64,000 nucleotides of DNA, taken from assembly GCF_002008365.1 (NCBI RefSeq), contig NZ_MRDL01000001.1:288907-352906 (forward strand), written 5' to 3'. Within the stretch, counting starts at the first letter, position 1. Each line of letters opens with the position of its first letter. A model generated the notes under the pieces. That model did not search any database. It was not told where the DNA came from and was given only the letters and a program-made list of their open reading frames with translations. This DNA is from Rhizobium leguminosarum bv. viciae USDA 2370. Lineage in GTDB: Bacteria; Pseudomonadota; Alphaproteobacteria; Rhizobiales; Rhizobiaceae. This document shows, in pieces, positions 26,556-34,622 of this stretch. A program made the translations under genes and the position numbers.

Positions 26556-27461
26556 CTACCGCTTCCGCATCACGTTGACGACCAGCACACCGAGAATTGC
26601 CATGGTGCCACCGATTGCGCCGAGCGCCGTCGGCGTTTCGCCCAGCCAGACAAAACCGATCAGCGTGGCGACCGGCGGAACGCCGTAAAGGAAATTCGAG
26701 GCGCGGGCGGCCGTCAGCCGCTTCAGCGCGATCGCCCAGGTGAGGTAGCCGATCGCTGTGGGGAAGATGACGAGATAGGCAACGCCCCAGTTCACCTCCG
26801 CCGGTGCGGCGGCCAGCGCCTGGATCGTCGCCGGAACGGCCGGAACCAGCGGCACGGAACCGATGAGCAGGATCCAGGCGGTGACGGCAAGCGCCGGCAG
26901 CCGTCCGAGCAGCGGCTTCTGCAGCACGCTGGCGATCGCCGAGCAAAGCGCTGCGCCCAGGATGAGGACGGCATTCGGATCGAGCTTGAAACCGTCGTCG
27001 GAGGCGACCGCAATCAGCGCCACGCCCCCGAAGGAAACCGCGGTCCCCGCCCAGCCCCAGCGGCCGAAGCGCTCGCCAAGCGCGAATGTGGCGATCAGGG
27101 CGGTGAAGACGGGCATGGTGTTGATGATGAAACTCGCCGGTCCTGCCGCAACGGTCTGCTCGCCAGTGTTCAGCAGCACCGCATAGGCGGCGATAAAAAG
27201 CACGGCGGCAACGGAGAGGCGGACGAAGTCGCGTTTTTCCGGCATCGGCCGGTAGATGACGAGATAGACGAGAGCAATGACGCCGGCTGCCACATAACGC
27301 GCCGTTGCCAGTTCGATCGGCGTCAGCGGTCCGAGGCAGATGCGGATCACCACGAAAGAGGAAGCCCAGAAGAGGATGGTGACGAGGATCGCCGCAAAGG
27401 CCACCAGATCGAACCCGCCTTGCTGTTTCGTCGAAATCGATGCGCTTGCCGCCATGCTCAT
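26556..27461 (-). CDS. DMT-superfamily (EamA) transporter
   Basis: About 301 residues with ten predicted membrane segments in two EamA repeats (FWASSFVVIRICLGPLTPIE; then GTAVSFGGVALIAVAS and a second repeat ending FLYGVPPVATLIGFVWLGE). Family members export metabolites, often amino acids. ATG 27461 was chosen because GGAGGCGAAA precedes it; ATG 27473 is an alternative. Divergent from a LysR gene 85 bases away, which probably regulates it. Confidence 0.85.
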   Translation of the reverse strand: MSMAASASISTKQQGGFDLVAFAAILVTILFWASSFVVIRICLGPLTPIELATARYVAAGVIALVYLVIYRPMPEKRDFVRLSVAAVLFIAAYAVLLNTGEQTVAAGPASFIINTMPVFTALIATFALGERFGRWGWAGTAVSFGGVALIAVASDDGFKLDPNAVLILGAALCSAIASVLQKPLLGRLPALAVTAWILLIGSVPLVPAVPATIQALAAAPAEVNWGVAYLVIFPTAIGYLTWAIALKRLTAARASNFLYGVPPVATLIGFVWLGETPTALGAIGGTMAILGVLVVNVMRKR

Positions 27462-27546
27462 TTTCGCCTCCATATGTTCCTGCGACAATGGATTAGGCCC
27501 TCGATACGTGCTTGAAAAGCATCGCAATCGATGATCAAATGTGCGT

Positions 27547-28476
27547 ATGGTTCACAGCTCACCAGTGCTTCCGCCACTCGATACGCTCGAGACCTTTGCC
27601 CGCGCCGCCCGGCTCGGATCGTTTTCGGCCGCAGCCGAGGAAAGCGGCATCACCCATGGGGCGGTGTCGCGGCAGGTCTCGCGCCTGGAGCGCTGGATGG
27701 GCGTGCGCCTGTTTGCGCGCGAAGCCCGCGGCGTGCGCCTGACGCCGGAAGGTATGCGGTTTTTCGCGCGGGCGGAGGAAGCACTTGCGCTGCTCGGCAA
27801 TAGCGGCGAACGCTGGCTGCCTCGCCGTAACAAGGCGGTGGTGCGCCTTTCGGTGACGCCCTCTGTCGCCTCCCTATGGCTGTTTCAACGCCTGCCGAAG
27901 CTCGAAGGAAACGAGTTGCATGTCGAGCTCACGCTCGAACACCGGCTGGCGGATTTCGGCGAAGGCACGGATCTGGCCATTCGCTGCGGCAAGGGGCCGT
28001 GGGCCGGCGTACGCGCCCTGCCGCTCTGGCAGGAGAAATCGTTCCCGATCGCCGCCCCGGCGCTGGCGGACCGGCTCGGGCAGCGTTCCGATGCCCTTTC
28101 GCTGCTCGATCTGCCGATTCTGCATGATTCGAACATCGAAGGCTGGCGCCGCTGGCTCTCCCGCGAGGGTGTCGACTATATACCGCGCGGCCACGACCGG
28201 CGCTTCGAGGACTACAATCTGGTGATCGATGCCTGTGCGCAGGGGCTCGGGATCGCACTCGCGCGGCCGCCGCTATCGGATGCTGCGCTGGCGGCCGGAC
28301 GCGTCGTCGCCTTGTCGGAGCGGACGCTCGATTATCATGTGGCCTTTCACCTGATCCGGCCGGACGATGCGCTTAGAAGCCCTGCCATCGAATTCGCCAG
28401 CCGCTTCCTGCGCGAGGCCGGCCATGACGAGGCGACGATTGCCACTTTTATCGCGCCCGGCCGAGCGAAAGCGTAA
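27547..28476 (+). CDS. LysR-family transcriptional regulator (GcvA-like)
   Basis: About 309 residues. The N-terminal helix-turn-helix is LPPLDTLETFARAARLGSFS followed by GITHGAVSRQVSRLERWMGV and LFAREARGVRLTPEG. The C-terminal substrate domain shows ADFGEGTDLAIRCGKGPWAG, typical of the GcvA-like group. No clear Shine-Dalgarno sequence; ATG 27547 preferred over GTG 27541. Divergent from the EamA exporter, its likely target. Confidence 0.87.
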   Translation: MVHSSPVLPPLDTLETFARAARLGSFSAAAEESGITHGAVSRQVSRLERWMGVRLFAREARGVRLTPEGMRFFARAEEALALLGNSGERWLPRRNKAVVRLSVTPSVASLWLFQRLPKLEGNELHVELTLEHRLADFGEGTDLAIRCGKGPWAGVRALPLWQEKSFPIAAPALADRLGQRSDALSLLDLPILHDSNIEGWRRWLSREGVDYIPRGHDRRFEDYNLVIDACAQGLGIALARPPLSDAALAAGRVVALSERTLDYHVAFHLIRPDDALRSPAIEFASRFLREAGHDEATIATFIAPGRAKA

Positions 28477-28514
28477 GTGGAACGCTCGGTGGCGGCTCCG
28501 GCGATCGCCGGTCG

Positions 28515-28982
28515 CTACTCCGCCGAAAACTTCAGGCGCATTTCCTTCGCCAGCTCGAAACCAGCGGCTCGATAGACGGGCTCGCCGGCATCTGAAGCAT
28601 GGATGACGGCCGTCGTGCAGCCGATCGATTTCAGATAGTCGACAGCCTTGTCGGTCAGCGCCGATGCGATGCCGCGCCGGCGGAAGGCGTCGGCGACATA
28701 GACGGACCAGATGTAACCGTGCAGCCGCTGTTCCGGCCGGATGACCTCCGGAAACGGCGATTGGTGCAGCTGGCAGGATGCAGAACCGGCGATGTCACCG
28801 TCGACGACCGCAAGGGACGAGGTCAGGCGGCGCTCTTCGCGACCGCTTCTGATAAAGGACAATATCCGCGCCGCCGCATCAGACCTGTAGTGTTCCGGTG
28901 GTGTGCCGTAGCTGTCCCAGATCTTCAGATAGTGCCCAACCAGGATCTCGTCCTCGCTGGGCTTTGCCATTCGAATATCCAT
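28515..28982 (-). CDS. GNAT-family N-acetyltransferase
   Basis: About 155 residues. The acetyl-CoA binding core is visible: YIWSVYVADAFRRRGIASAL (motif A with the R/Q-x-x-G-x-G/A loop), then SIGCTTAVIHASDAGEPVYRAAGF. The substrate is unknown. Neither the start at 28982 nor one eight codons upstream (29006) has a good ribosome site. Converges with the LysR gene across a 38-base gap that contains the palindrome CCGGCGATCGCCGG. Confidence 0.8.
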   Translation of the reverse strand: MDIRMAKPSEDEILVGHYLKIWDSYGTPPEHYRSDAAARILSFIRSGREERRLTSSLAVVDGDIAGSASCQLHQSPFPEVIRPEQRLHGYIWSVYVADAFRRRGIASALTDKAVDYLKSIGCTTAVIHASDAGEPVYRAAGFELAKEMRLKFSAE

Positions 28983-29038
28983 CGTGTCGTGATCCGGCTT
29001 GGGCATACGAGGGCGCGAAATCGCTCCTCAGACGAGGT

Positions 29039-29071
29039 GGCGTCCCCTGCCGCGATGCGGCAGGGGACGCC
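29039..29071 (-). terminator. Long perfect stem-loop downstream of the DUF992 gene
   Basis: A 15-base perfect stem (GGCGTCCCCTGCCGC and its complement) with a 3-base loop lies 11 bases after the DUF992 stop. On the minus strand it is preceded by a short CTTTT run but not followed by T residues. Probably a transcript end or an exonuclease barrier. Confidence 0.6.
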
Positions 29072-29082
29072 AAAAGGCTACA

Positions 29083-29604
29083 TCAATTCGCTGCCGTGAG
29101 CGTCATCGAGGCGCTGCCGGCCGCAACGTTGAGGCCGAGCTGACCGGTCAGGCTGACCGTCTGCAGATGGATCGAGCCGGACGTGCCGCCAACCAGGAGA
29201 TTGGCGCCGACACCGGCACCGAGCGTCGCTTCAGCGCTAGCGCCGACATAGAGGCCGGCGAGCGAACCGCGGTGATAGCCGGCCGTCGGCGCGAACACGG
29301 CCCAGATCAGGCGGCTGCGCGTGGTGAAGCCAAGGTCGATGCCGAGCTTTCTCACTTCGCCCGTATAACGATCCGAAAGTTCGTTGCCGACGGTCGACTG
29401 GAAGATGCAGTCGGCCTCTTTGGAGGAGCCGAGCACGTAACCCGTGCCGCCGCCGATATCGCAGGTGAGGTAGCCGATCTTCACGCCATTGCGCAGGTCC
29501 GGCTCTTCATACGTCCTGGTGACGAGGTCGGCGGCATTAACCGCCCCAGCGCCGACCAGCGTCAACGATACCGCGGCAAACGCTGTCGCAAAAGTTTTAT
29601 TCAT
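29083..29604 (-). CDS. DUF992 domain-containing exported protein
   Basis: A 173-residue protein. The start at 29604 has GAGAAGGAGAG upstream. It has a Sec signal (NKTFATAFAAVSLTLVGAGA, cleaved near VNAAD) and then the DUF992 pattern: VKIGYLTCDIGGGTGYVLGSS, a second Cys at ADCIFQS, and a C-terminal LQTVSLTGQLGLNVAAGSAS repeat-like beta region. Two cysteines may form a disulfide. Widespread in Rhizobiales, function unknown. Monocistronic, closed by the stem-loop at 29039. Confidence 0.82.
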   Translation of the reverse strand: MNKTFATAFAAVSLTLVGAGAVNAADLVTRTYEEPDLRNGVKIGYLTCDIGGGTGYVLGSSKEADCIFQSTVGNELSDRYTGEVRKLGIDLGFTTRSRLIWAVFAPTAGYHRGSLAGLYVGASAEATLGAGVGANLLVGGTSGSIHLQTVSLTGQLGLNVAAGSASMTLTAAN

Positions 29605-30192
29605 AAGTCTCTCCTTCTCAAATCGTGACGGGAGCATACCCGGCTACTCGCCACCAGATTCGGCAACAGATAACGGACGGAACCGCAAAACGATCCCGAC
29701 CCGGCATCATTTACGCATCGCATGTCAAAGCGCATGGGAGGGCGCAACCGACAAACACGGCTACGGTTCAGCCCCCATTGGGACATTTCGAAGGCATCAT
29801 TTCGCGTCATCCGGTTATTTTACGATGTTGTCAGCGATGGTTGCCGGAAAGGCACGATCCTGATCGCCGTCAATCTTAACGAGCGGTATCATGCAAATTG
29901 CAGGCGCCCTATTTGGATAGGCGATCGATGATCGCGCAGGTTGCCATGCCGTATAGATAGCTGTACTATTTGAAAATACTCTCCATACAGCGCTGTAACT
30001 GGAGAGGAATCGGCATGATTGCTTGGCATTGCCGCAGAATTTCCGCTTGTTTTCCGGAATTATGCTTCCGTTCGAACGGAAACTAAGTCTGAATTTGAGA
30101 GATATAATCAGGCGATATTTTCGCGGGGGCCGGACAATCGTACGCCCGCTCATCTCTATTGGAGATAGCGGGTAATTTATCGGGAGGGAAAG
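29605..30192. promoter_or_regulatory. 588-base intergenic region rich in palindromes, upstream of the lipoprotein gene
   Basis: No protein-coding gene of normal size is supported. From about 29930 the region becomes AT-rich and structured. At 29979-30006, CTCTCC and GGAGAG flank the 12-base perfect palindrome TACAGCGCTGTA. At 30066-30081 lies the 16-base perfect palindrome TTCCGTTCGAACGGAA. At 30145-30172 a hairpin pairs CCCGCT with AGCGGG and ATCTC with GAGAT around TATTG, ending nine bases before the lipoprotein's ribosome site. These could be operators, a leader RNA or a small RNA. The first 300 bases show nothing further. Confidence 0.5.
30015..30086 (+). CDS. Possible 23-residue leader peptide
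   Basis: An ATG nine bases after GGAGAGG opens a 23-codon frame beginning MIAWHCRRIS and ending in TAA at 30086. The 16-base palindrome at 30066-30081 lies over its last codons. It is rich in Cys and Arg. The good ribosome site is the only support; it may be chance. Confidence 0.2.
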   Translation: MIAWHCRRISACFPELCFRSNGN

Positions 30193-30441
30193 ATGCGCAT
30201 ACGCAGGACAAACATCATACTGGCGGGATGCCTTGCCGTCTCCGCCTGCCAGTCCGGGCCGACGTCACAGGCCGTCTCGGATCGTAATTCCGAATTCGGC
30301 TGCATCGCGGGAACCGTCGGCGGCGCGATTGTCGGTGGCTTGATCGGCAGTACGATCGGCGCCGGAACCGGGCAGGTGCTTGCTGTCGGCGCCGGCATAG
30401 GCGGTGGCGGTTTCGTAGGCAACCGCCTGGCTTGCCGATAA
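30193..30441 (+). CDS. Small glycine-zipper lipoprotein
   Basis: An 82-residue protein. The signal ends in a lipobox (LAVSAC), so Cys 19 is probably lipidated. The rest holds a glycine-zipper region (GTVGGAIVGGLIGSTIGAGT, then GAGIGGGGFVG), as in 17-kDa antigen/OsmB-like envelope proteins. GGGAGGG precedes the ATG. It lies 20 bases upstream of the EF-hand gene, likely one transcript ended by the terminator at 30853. Probable envelope role; exact function unknown. Confidence 0.78.
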   Translation: MRIRRTNIILAGCLAVSACQSGPTSQAVSDRNSEFGCIAGTVGGAIVGGLIGSTIGAGTGQVLAVGAGIGGGGFVGNRLACR

Positions 30442-30461
30442 TTGGGGAGGGATATCAAGCG

Positions 30462-30821
30462 ATGAAAACCTTGGCTTTCGCGACGACACTCATCCTGTGC
30501 CAATGTGTTGGGGCAGTGGCGCAACAGCAGCAACAGCCCGGATCGATGTATCAGGGCCAGATGGAGCGGCTCGACGGCAATGCCAGCAAGGCCGTCGACC
30601 GTTCGGAATACGAGACCTTCATGGGCACGGCTTTCGGAAGTCTCGACAAGAACAAGGACGGCAGCCTGCAGTCCGACGAGACGGTGCAGATCCTGACGGT
30701 CGAGCAATTCACTTTGACCGACGCGAACCACAACGGCCGCATCAGCCGAAGCGAATTCATGCAGCGGGTGATGGCGGATTTCGCGACAGCCGACCACGAC
30801 CGGGATGGAAACCTTCAGTGA
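30462..30821 (+). CDS. EF-hand domain exported protein
   Basis: A 119-residue protein. It has a Sec signal (KTLAFATTLILCQCVGAVAQ) and then a Gln-rich linker. Two EF-hand calcium loops are visible, DKNKDGSLQSDE and DANHNGRISRSE; a third, DHDRDGNLQ, is cut short by the stop codon. The start ATG 30462 follows GGGGAGGGATATC. Probably a periplasmic calcium-binding protein. Second gene behind the lipoprotein. Confidence 0.82.
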   Translation: MKTLAFATTLILCQCVGAVAQQQQQPGSMYQGQMERLDGNASKAVDRSEYETFMGTAFGSLDKNKDGSLQSDETVQILTVEQFTLTDANHNGRISRSEFMQRVMADFATADHDRDGNLQ

Positions 30822-30852
30822 CGTAGAAGTCAAACCGAGTGTGGCAATAAAG

Positions 30853-30883
30853 AAAAACCCGGCGATGTGTTCGCCGGGTTTTT
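30853..30883 (+). terminator. Rho-independent terminator
   Basis: The stem ACCCGGCG / CGCCGGGT with a 7-base loop is preceded by AAAA and followed by TTTT, so it can act on both strands. It lies 32 bases after the EF-hand gene and faces the convergent DUF1328 gene (stop at 30902). Confidence 0.88.
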
Positions 30884-30901
30884 ATACTCGATCTGTCCGC
30901 A

Positions 30902-31066
30902 CTATACTTTTCGCATTAGTCTCATGACGAGCGACACGACGAACAGAACCAGGAAAATGAAGAACAGAACCTGGGCAATGGAAGCTGAAGCACCTGCGAT
31001 GCCGCCAAATCCGAGGACGCCGGCAATCAAGGCCACAACGAGAAACACCAGAGCGTAGTAAAGCAT
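30902..31066 (-). CDS. DUF1328 small membrane protein (YtjA-like)
   Basis: A 54-residue protein starting at ATG 31066 behind AAAAGGAG. It is almost entirely two hydrophobic helices ([39 protein letters not shown]) with a short basic tail, the DUF1328/YtjA pattern. A sequence matching the EcfG promoter lies 31 bases upstream (31097-31122), so it is probably induced by general stress. Family function is unknown; it is common among stress-induced membrane proteins. Confidence 0.85.
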   Translation of the reverse strand: MLYYALVFLVVALIAGVLGFGGIAGASASIAQVLFFIFLVLFVVSLVMRLMRKV

Positions 31067-31096
31067 CGCAATCTCCTTTTACGTTGCTGCGGAGAT

Positions 31097-31122
31097 AACG
31101 GAGGCCGCCCCATTTGGTTCCC
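31097..31122 (-). promoter_or_regulatory. EcfG (general stress sigma factor) type promoter
   Basis: On the minus strand, GGGAAC is followed after exactly 16 bases by CGTT, the consensus for alphaproteobacterial EcfG/RpoE2 promoters (GGAAC-N16/17-CGTT). It lies just upstream of the DUF1328 gene. Confidence 0.75.
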
Positions 31123-31152
31123 GTCCGTGTCACGGTCGGCGCATCGGCTTGT

Positions 31153-31680
31153 TCAGCCGAAATGAAAAACGCCGCTGTACCTCCGGTCGCCTTCATTCGG
31201 CTCGGGAGGTTCGGCCGCATCGAGATAGGCCTTGAGCGGCCCGGTCAGCACGAACCAGATGCTGGCTCCGAGCATGAAACAGGCTCCCACCGGATCGTCG
31301 ATGCGGGCGATGAACGGAAGGCAGGCGGATGCGAACAACACGATGATCCGCACCGACCACTCCGCCTCACGTTTGGCGATGGCCCGCGCTCTCAGCGATT
31401 TATATTCCCGAGCGCCGTAACCGCCTCCCCCTGCCTTCACAGCCGAAAGCAGTTTTCGCGCGGACGGCAGCGCCAGCATGATCAGCGCGGCAACGCTGAG
31501 CGTGAAAGTCTCGCCGGCCATGACCTGCCCGCTCGCGATCAGCAGAAAGGAGAGCACGACGAGATTCCATGTCGGCTCCAACAGTTCCGGCGGTTGCCGC
31601 GTGCGGAGATGCCAACTCCGCAGCAAACCCGCCGCGCCGTGCAGTAGCGGCTGATCGATATAGCGATTGATCCAGTCCAT
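31153..31680 (-). CDS. Conserved membrane protein of unknown function
   Basis: About 175 residues with four hydrophobic segments (NLVVLSFLLIASGQVMAGET; LSVAALIMLALPSA; VRIIVLFASACLPFIARI; VGACFMLGASIWFVLTGPL) separated by a basic cytoplasmic loop (REYKSLRARAIAKREAEW). I do not recognise the family. The start is uncertain: ATG 31680 has only a weak GGGGAC upstream, and ATG 31743 is an alternative. It lies downstream of nothing obvious; the gap to the VOC gene is about 170 bases. Confidence 0.55.
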   Translation of the reverse strand: MDWINRYIDQPLLHGAAGLLRSWHLRTRQPPELLEPTWNLVVLSFLLIASGQVMAGETFTLSVAALIMLALPSARKLLSAVKAGGGGYGAREYKSLRARAIAKREAEWSVRIIVLFASACLPFIARIDDPVGACFMLGASIWFVLTGPLKAYLDAAEPPEPNEGDRRYSGVFHFG

Positions 31681-31850
31681 GCCGTTGTGCCCGTCCCCGA
31701 TTGCATGAAGAGGCCTTCGAACACCACGGAATTTGGTCATCATCGTGGCGATAGCCGTGGAATCCGCTCTTCGCGTGGACGAACTGGCATTACCGAGGCG
31801 CGTCACGGTCGCAAAATCTGAAGGCGACCTCAGAACTCGGCGACACCAAT

Positions 31851-32243
31851 TTAGCGCAATTCCTGCGCAACCTCCCAGACATGGCCCGACGGATCCGCAA
31901 AGGCCGCGGTACGGCGGCCCCATGGACGATCGATCGGACCATTGAGCAGCGTGACCCCGAGCTTGCGCAGTTCCGCGCAAACCGCATCGACGGCATCGAC
32001 CTTGATCGTCAGCAGGACGCGCGCGCCGGAACCCGGTGCTGCCACCGCCGACGGCTCGACCAGTTGAGGCGCTTCCGTCACTTTCAGCAGGTTGATCATC
32101 GTCCCAGAGAATTTCAGCACCGAGGATACTGCATCCTCATAGACGATCTCGGGTGCAAAGACCTTCTGGTAGAACGCTTTGGCCTCGTCGATATCATCGA
32201 CGAACAGGGTGACGACCTCGATCCTGTCTAACAGCATGGACAT
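31851..32243 (-). CDS. VOC-family protein
   Basis: A 130-residue glyoxalase-fold protein: RIEVVTLFVDDIDEAKAFYQ at the N-terminus and GRRTAAFADPSGHVWEVAQE at the C-terminus, with the metal-site type Glu in the last strand. GGAGGAAGAT precedes the ATG at 32243. No functional partner is evident; it is flanked by the ABC-F gene on one side. It differs clearly from the VOC gene at 9866. Confidence 0.82.
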   Translation of the reverse strand: MSMLLDRIEVVTLFVDDIDEAKAFYQKVFAPEIVYEDAVSSVLKFSGTMINLLKVTEAPQLVEPSAVAAPGSGARVLLTIKVDAVDAVCAELRKLGVTLLNGPIDRPWGRRTAAFADPSGHVWEVAQELR

Positions 32244-32344
32244 ATCTTCCTCCGTTGCTTCGACCGCTCAGCCGATATCGCTGGCCGGCTGTCTGCTGGT
32301 CGCCTCGAGCCTGGCAATTTCGACATGCCCCGCGAAAAAATCCG

Positions 32345-33967
32345 TCAGCTTCGCAGGCCGGGCGCCTCCTGGCCGGTGCGCGCCACATATTCGGTGTAGC
32401 CGCCGCCATATTGGTGGACGCCCTCGGGCGTCAGTTCCAGCACCCGGTTGGAGAGTGCGGCGAGAAAATGCCGATCGTGCGAAACAAACAGCATGGTGCC
32501 CTCATATTGCGACAGTGCCTTGATCAGCATTTCCTTGGTGTCGAGGTCGAGATGGTTCGTCGGCTCGTCGAGCACGAGCAGGTTCGGCGGGTCGAACAGC
32601 ATGATCGCCATGACCAACCGGGCCTTCTCGCCGCCTGATAGTACCCGGCACCGCTTCTCGACATCGTCGCCGGAGAAACCGAAGCAGCCGGCCAGCGCGC
32701 GCAACGGCCCCTGCCCTGCCTGCGGGAACTGGTCTTCCAGCATCTGGAAGACAGTGCGCTCGCCATCCAATATATCCATGGCGTGCTGGGCGAAATAGCC
32801 CATCTTGACGCTGGCGCCGAGGGCGACGCTGCCCTGATCAGGCGCGGTGGAGCCGGTCACCAGCTTCAGCAGCGTCGACTTGCCGGCACCGTTGATGCCC
32901 ATGATGCACCAGCGCTCCCGGCGGCGCACGACGAAGTCGAGTCCCTCGTAGATGCTGCGGCTGCCGTATTTCTTATGAACGTTCTTCAGGTTGACCACGT
33001 CCTCGCCGGAGCGCGGCGCCGGCTGGAACTCGAAGGAAACGATCTGGCGGCGCTTGGGCGGTTCCACCCGGTCGATCTTCTCCAGCTTCTTCACCCGGCT
33101 CTGCACCTGCGAGGCATGCGAGGCGCGCGCCTTGAACCGCTCGATGAACTTGATTTCCTTGGCAAGCATGGCCTGCTGGCGCTCGAACTGGGCCTGTTGC
33201 TGCTTCTCGTTCTGCGCCCGCTGCTGCTCGTAGAATTCGTAGTCGCCGGAATAGGCCGTCAGCGTGCCCGCATCGATCTCGATGATCTTGGTGACGATGC
33301 GGTTCATGAACTCGCGATCATGCGAGGTCATCATCAGCGCGCCCTCGTAACCTTTCAGGAATTCCTCCAGCCAGATCAAGCTTTCGAGATCCAGATGGTT
33401 GCTCGGCTCGTCGAGCAGCATGACATCGGGGCGCATGAGGAGAATGCGAGCAAGCGCCACGCGCATCTTCCAACCGCCCGACAACGCGCCAACATCGCCG
33501 TCCATCATCTCCTGGCTGAAGCTGAGCCCCGCGAGCACTTCGCGTGCGCGGCCCTCGAGCGCGTAACCGTCCAACTCCTCGTAGCGCGCCTGCACCTCTC
33601 CGTAACGCTCGATGATCTCTTCCATGTTATCGGCTTGCTCGGGATCGGCCATGGCGGCCTCGAGATCGCGCAATTCGCCGGCAACGATGCTGACCGGGCC
33701 GGCACCGTTCATCACCTCGGCGACGGCGCTGTGGCCCGCCATCTCGCCGACATCCTGATTGAAATAGCCGATGGTGACGCCCCTTTCGACGGAGACCTGC
33801 CCCTCGTCTGGCTGCTCCTCGCCGTTGATCATCCGGAAGACGGTCGTCTTACCGGCGCCGTTCGGGCCGACGAGGCCGATCTTCTCGCCTCTGTTAAGAG
33901 CCGCGGACGCCTCGATGAAGAGGATGCGGTGACTGAGCTGCTTGCTGATATTTTCAATACGGATCAT
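32345..33967 (-). CDS. ABC-F family ATPase
   Basis: A 540-residue soluble protein with two ABC domains and no membrane segment. Domain 1: GPNGAGKTT, LSGGWKMRVALARIL, VMLLDEPSNHLD. Domain 2: GINGAGKST, LSGGEKARLVMAIML, LLVLDEPTNHLD. The basic linker between them (KQQQAQFERQQAMLAKEIKF and on) is the P-site tRNA interaction motif of translational ABC-F proteins. These act on the ribosome, not in transport. The subgroup (Uup/YbiT-like) is not certain. Standing alone on the minus strand. Confidence 0.88.
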   Translation of the reverse strand: MIRIENISKQLSHRILFIEASAALNRGEKIGLVGPNGAGKTTVFRMINGEEQPDEGQVSVERGVTIGYFNQDVGEMAGHSAVAEVMNGAGPVSIVAGELRDLEAAMADPEQADNMEEIIERYGEVQARYEELDGYALEGRAREVLAGLSFSQEMMDGDVGALSGGWKMRVALARILLMRPDVMLLDEPSNHLDLESLIWLEEFLKGYEGALMMTSHDREFMNRIVTKIIEIDAGTLTAYSGDYEFYEQQRAQNEKQQQAQFERQQAMLAKEIKFIERFKARASHASQVQSRVKKLEKIDRVEPPKRRQIVSFEFQPAPRSGEDVVNLKNVHKKYGSRSIYEGLDFVVRRRERWCIMGINGAGKSTLLKLVTGSTAPDQGSVALGASVKMGYFAQHAMDILDGERTVFQMLEDQFPQAGQGPLRALAGCFGFSGDDVEKRCRVLSGGEKARLVMAIMLFDPPNLLVLDEPTNHLDLDTKEMLIKALSQYEGTMLFVSHDRHFLAALSNRVLELTPEGVHQYGGGYTEYVARTGQEAPGLRS

Positions 33968-34062
33968 GATTTGCGCGGGAGCCTGGAGAAGGAGATTTTG
34001 GCGCGCTTATGCCATGCGGGGAAATCGCAGGATAGCCCTGTTTCCGACCGTCTTGATCTCAA

Positions 34063-34108
34063 GAGTATGATGCCGAAAGGTGTGAGCGGTTTTCGGGCGA
34101 ACATGCTC
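34063..34108. repeat. Imperfect palindromic element of the type scattered in Rhizobiales genomes
   Basis: An imperfect inverted repeat centred on CCGAAA and TTTCGG (with GTGTGAGCGGT between), flanked by ATGATG on the left and ACATGCTC on the right. The sequence style matches the short palindromic intergenic repeats common in rhizobial genomes (RIME-like). Only one copy was noticed in the window. Identity as a genomic repeat is from recall and not checked. Confidence 0.4.
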
Positions 34109-34172
34109 GCCTTCTTTAATTTGGAACCGGATTGGATATTATCGCGGCTCACGCCAACGGAGACCTGTGCCA

Positions 34173-34502
34173 ATGAGCGTTCGTCCGCCGCAGTCCTTCA
34201 GACCATCCGAGCAGAATAAAAACGGCTTCAACGTCCTCGAATACGAGCTGATGTCGGAACGCGCGGATTCGCTTGGACGTCACGGACTGAAAGCGGAGGC
34301 GGCACTTGCCGCCCTGAAGGCCTGGGCTCCCGACGGCCAGAACACTGAGGAACGCGAGAGGCTTCTCAATGAAGCCTCCGACGCCGTCTGGGCGTTCTTC
34401 ATCCAGCGTGAGATCTGCGGGTTGCGGAACAACCGCGACGCCATCCAGCGCTACGGCATTCCGAACGAAGTGATCGCCAGATTGGGCGCGGTGCGGAAGT
34501 AG
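34173..34502 (+). CDS. Conserved small protein of unknown function (probably DUF6665)
   Basis: About 109 residues: a polar N-terminus, then FNVLEYELMSERADSLGRHG, KAEAALAALKAW and a C-terminal helix NRDAIQRYGIPNEVIARLGA. Predicted all-helical and soluble, with no signal. GGAGA precedes ATG 34173 at a normal distance. I recall this sequence type as DUF6665 in rhizobia but cannot confirm it. It lies 120 bases upstream of the epimerase gene on the same strand. Confidence 0.7.
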   Translation: MSVRPPQSFRPSEQNKNGFNVLEYELMSERADSLGRHGLKAEAALAALKAWAPDGQNTEERERLLNEASDAVWAFFIQREICGLRNNRDAIQRYGIPNEVIARLGAVRK

Positions 34503-34622
34503 CGCACTGCGACGGCTCTGCTATTGTCGCCGTGGCTGCCGTCCTGCCTCTCTCTATTGGGTGGAAATCCCCGGTGCGGAAAGGTATCGCTTGGTGCCCA
34601 ACCAATGCGAAAGGGAAACGCG

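Noticed and set aside
28498..28511. CCGGCGATCGCCGG as a terminator between the LysR and GNAT genes
   Set aside because: A perfect palindrome with no loop and no T run; it would not form a normal hairpin.
32783..34219. 478-codon plus-strand frame opposite the ABC-F gene
   Set aside because: Leu/His/Asp-rich antisense of the ABC-F domains; no independent support.
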